Assembly: GCF_023544665.1 (NCBI RefSeq)
Contig: NZ_JAMJFL010000008.1
Span: 1-64,000, forward strand
DNA length: 64,000 nucleotides
Origin: Streptomyces sp. YS415
Lineage (GTDB): Bacteria; Actinomycetota; Actinomycetes; Streptomycetales; Streptomycetaceae
Reading direction: 5' to 3'
This document shows positions 63,941 through 64,000 of this stretch, one piece after another; the first letter of the stretch is position 1, and each line of letters starts with the position of its first letter. Under the pieces are notes generated by a model. The model searched no databases, was not told the DNA's origin, and saw only the letters and a list, made by a program, of their open reading frames with translations. The translations under genes were made by a program, and so were the position numbers.

Positions 63941-64000
63941 TCACATATGGGCGCCGTAGCCGGTCGCGGGGGCCGGGGCGTGCGCGATGAGGTGTTTGAC
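63941..64000 (-). CDS. C-terminal fragment of a protein, 5' end beyond window
   Basis: Open frame entering from the right edge: the last 19 codons before TGA read IAHAPAPATGYGAHM at the end. Its stop lies 59 bases before the chosen start of the GAF gene. The frame continues beyond the window, so identity cannot be judged. It is listed because a stop so close to the next start suggests an upstream gene in the same operon. Confidence 0.35.
   Translation of the reverse strand, partial: VKHLIAHAPAPATGYGAHM

Overview
The window looks like Streptomyces chromosome. Base composition is very GC-rich, GTG and TTG starts are common, most genes sit in short coupled operons (ATGA, GTGA or TGATG overlaps), and the content is actinomycete: a WhiB-family protein, DUF574 methyltransferase, DUF4916 NUDIX protein, GOLPH3-like protein, a FurA/KatG pair and cobF/cobK. 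I see no insertion sequence, integrase, prophage or CRISPR array.

Left part (1-11.7 kb): a carbohydrate or cyclitol uptake and catabolism region. It holds two LacI-family regulators, three Gfo/Idh/MocA dehydrogenases, a phytanoyl-CoA dioxygenase-like protein, an SDR dehydrogenase, an IolE/IolI-like TIM-barrel isomerase and a complete ribose/inositol-type ABC transporter (lipoprotein, permease, ATPase). Several palindromic operator candidates lie in its divergent promoters.

Middle-left (11.9-29.8 kb): a Wzx/Wzy-type exopolysaccharide cluster: galE, a GH15 hydrolase, a secreted glycosidase-like lipoprotein, a flippase, two paralogous GT4-GT2 glycosyltransferases, an O-antigen-ligase/polymerase-like protein, a Wzz-like protein, a polysaccharide deacetylase, a further GT4 enzyme, a polyprenyl-phosphate priming transferase, and an ATP-grasp ligase facing an FAD-dependent oxidoreductase. 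A 25-bp imperfect palindrome occurs four times, only at the heads of this cluster's transcription units, so one unlinked regulator probably controls the set. This is the strongest candidate for an undescribed system here. The two GT4-GT2 paralogs have decayed in complementary domains.

Middle (29.9-48.2 kb): mixed regulatory and housekeeping genes: TetR regulator, DUF427 protein, aldo/keto reductase with a MerR-type promoter, NUDIX hydrolase, phosphoribosyltransferase, YihY/BrkB membrane protein, Ser/Thr kinase, DCC-family protein, tRNA-Pro(GGG), DUF309 protein, a 42-bp tandem repeat block, cobF, an MFS exporter with a C-terminal extension, cobK, a TauE/SafE permease, a thiolase, a lipase-like hydrolase, and a WhiB-Dps pair.

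Right part (48.4-64 kb): a glutamine-synthetase-like gene followed directly by an amidohydrolase (a split FluG arrangement), furA-katG, DUF1905, FKBP and DUF72 proteins, a second identical tRNA-Pro(GGG), an MFS exporter, an XRE-cupin/GNAT/MmcQ operon with a large palindrome at its head, the tdh-kbl-lysR threonine degradation operon, a GOLPH3-like protein and a GAF-domain protein. Both window ends cut genes.
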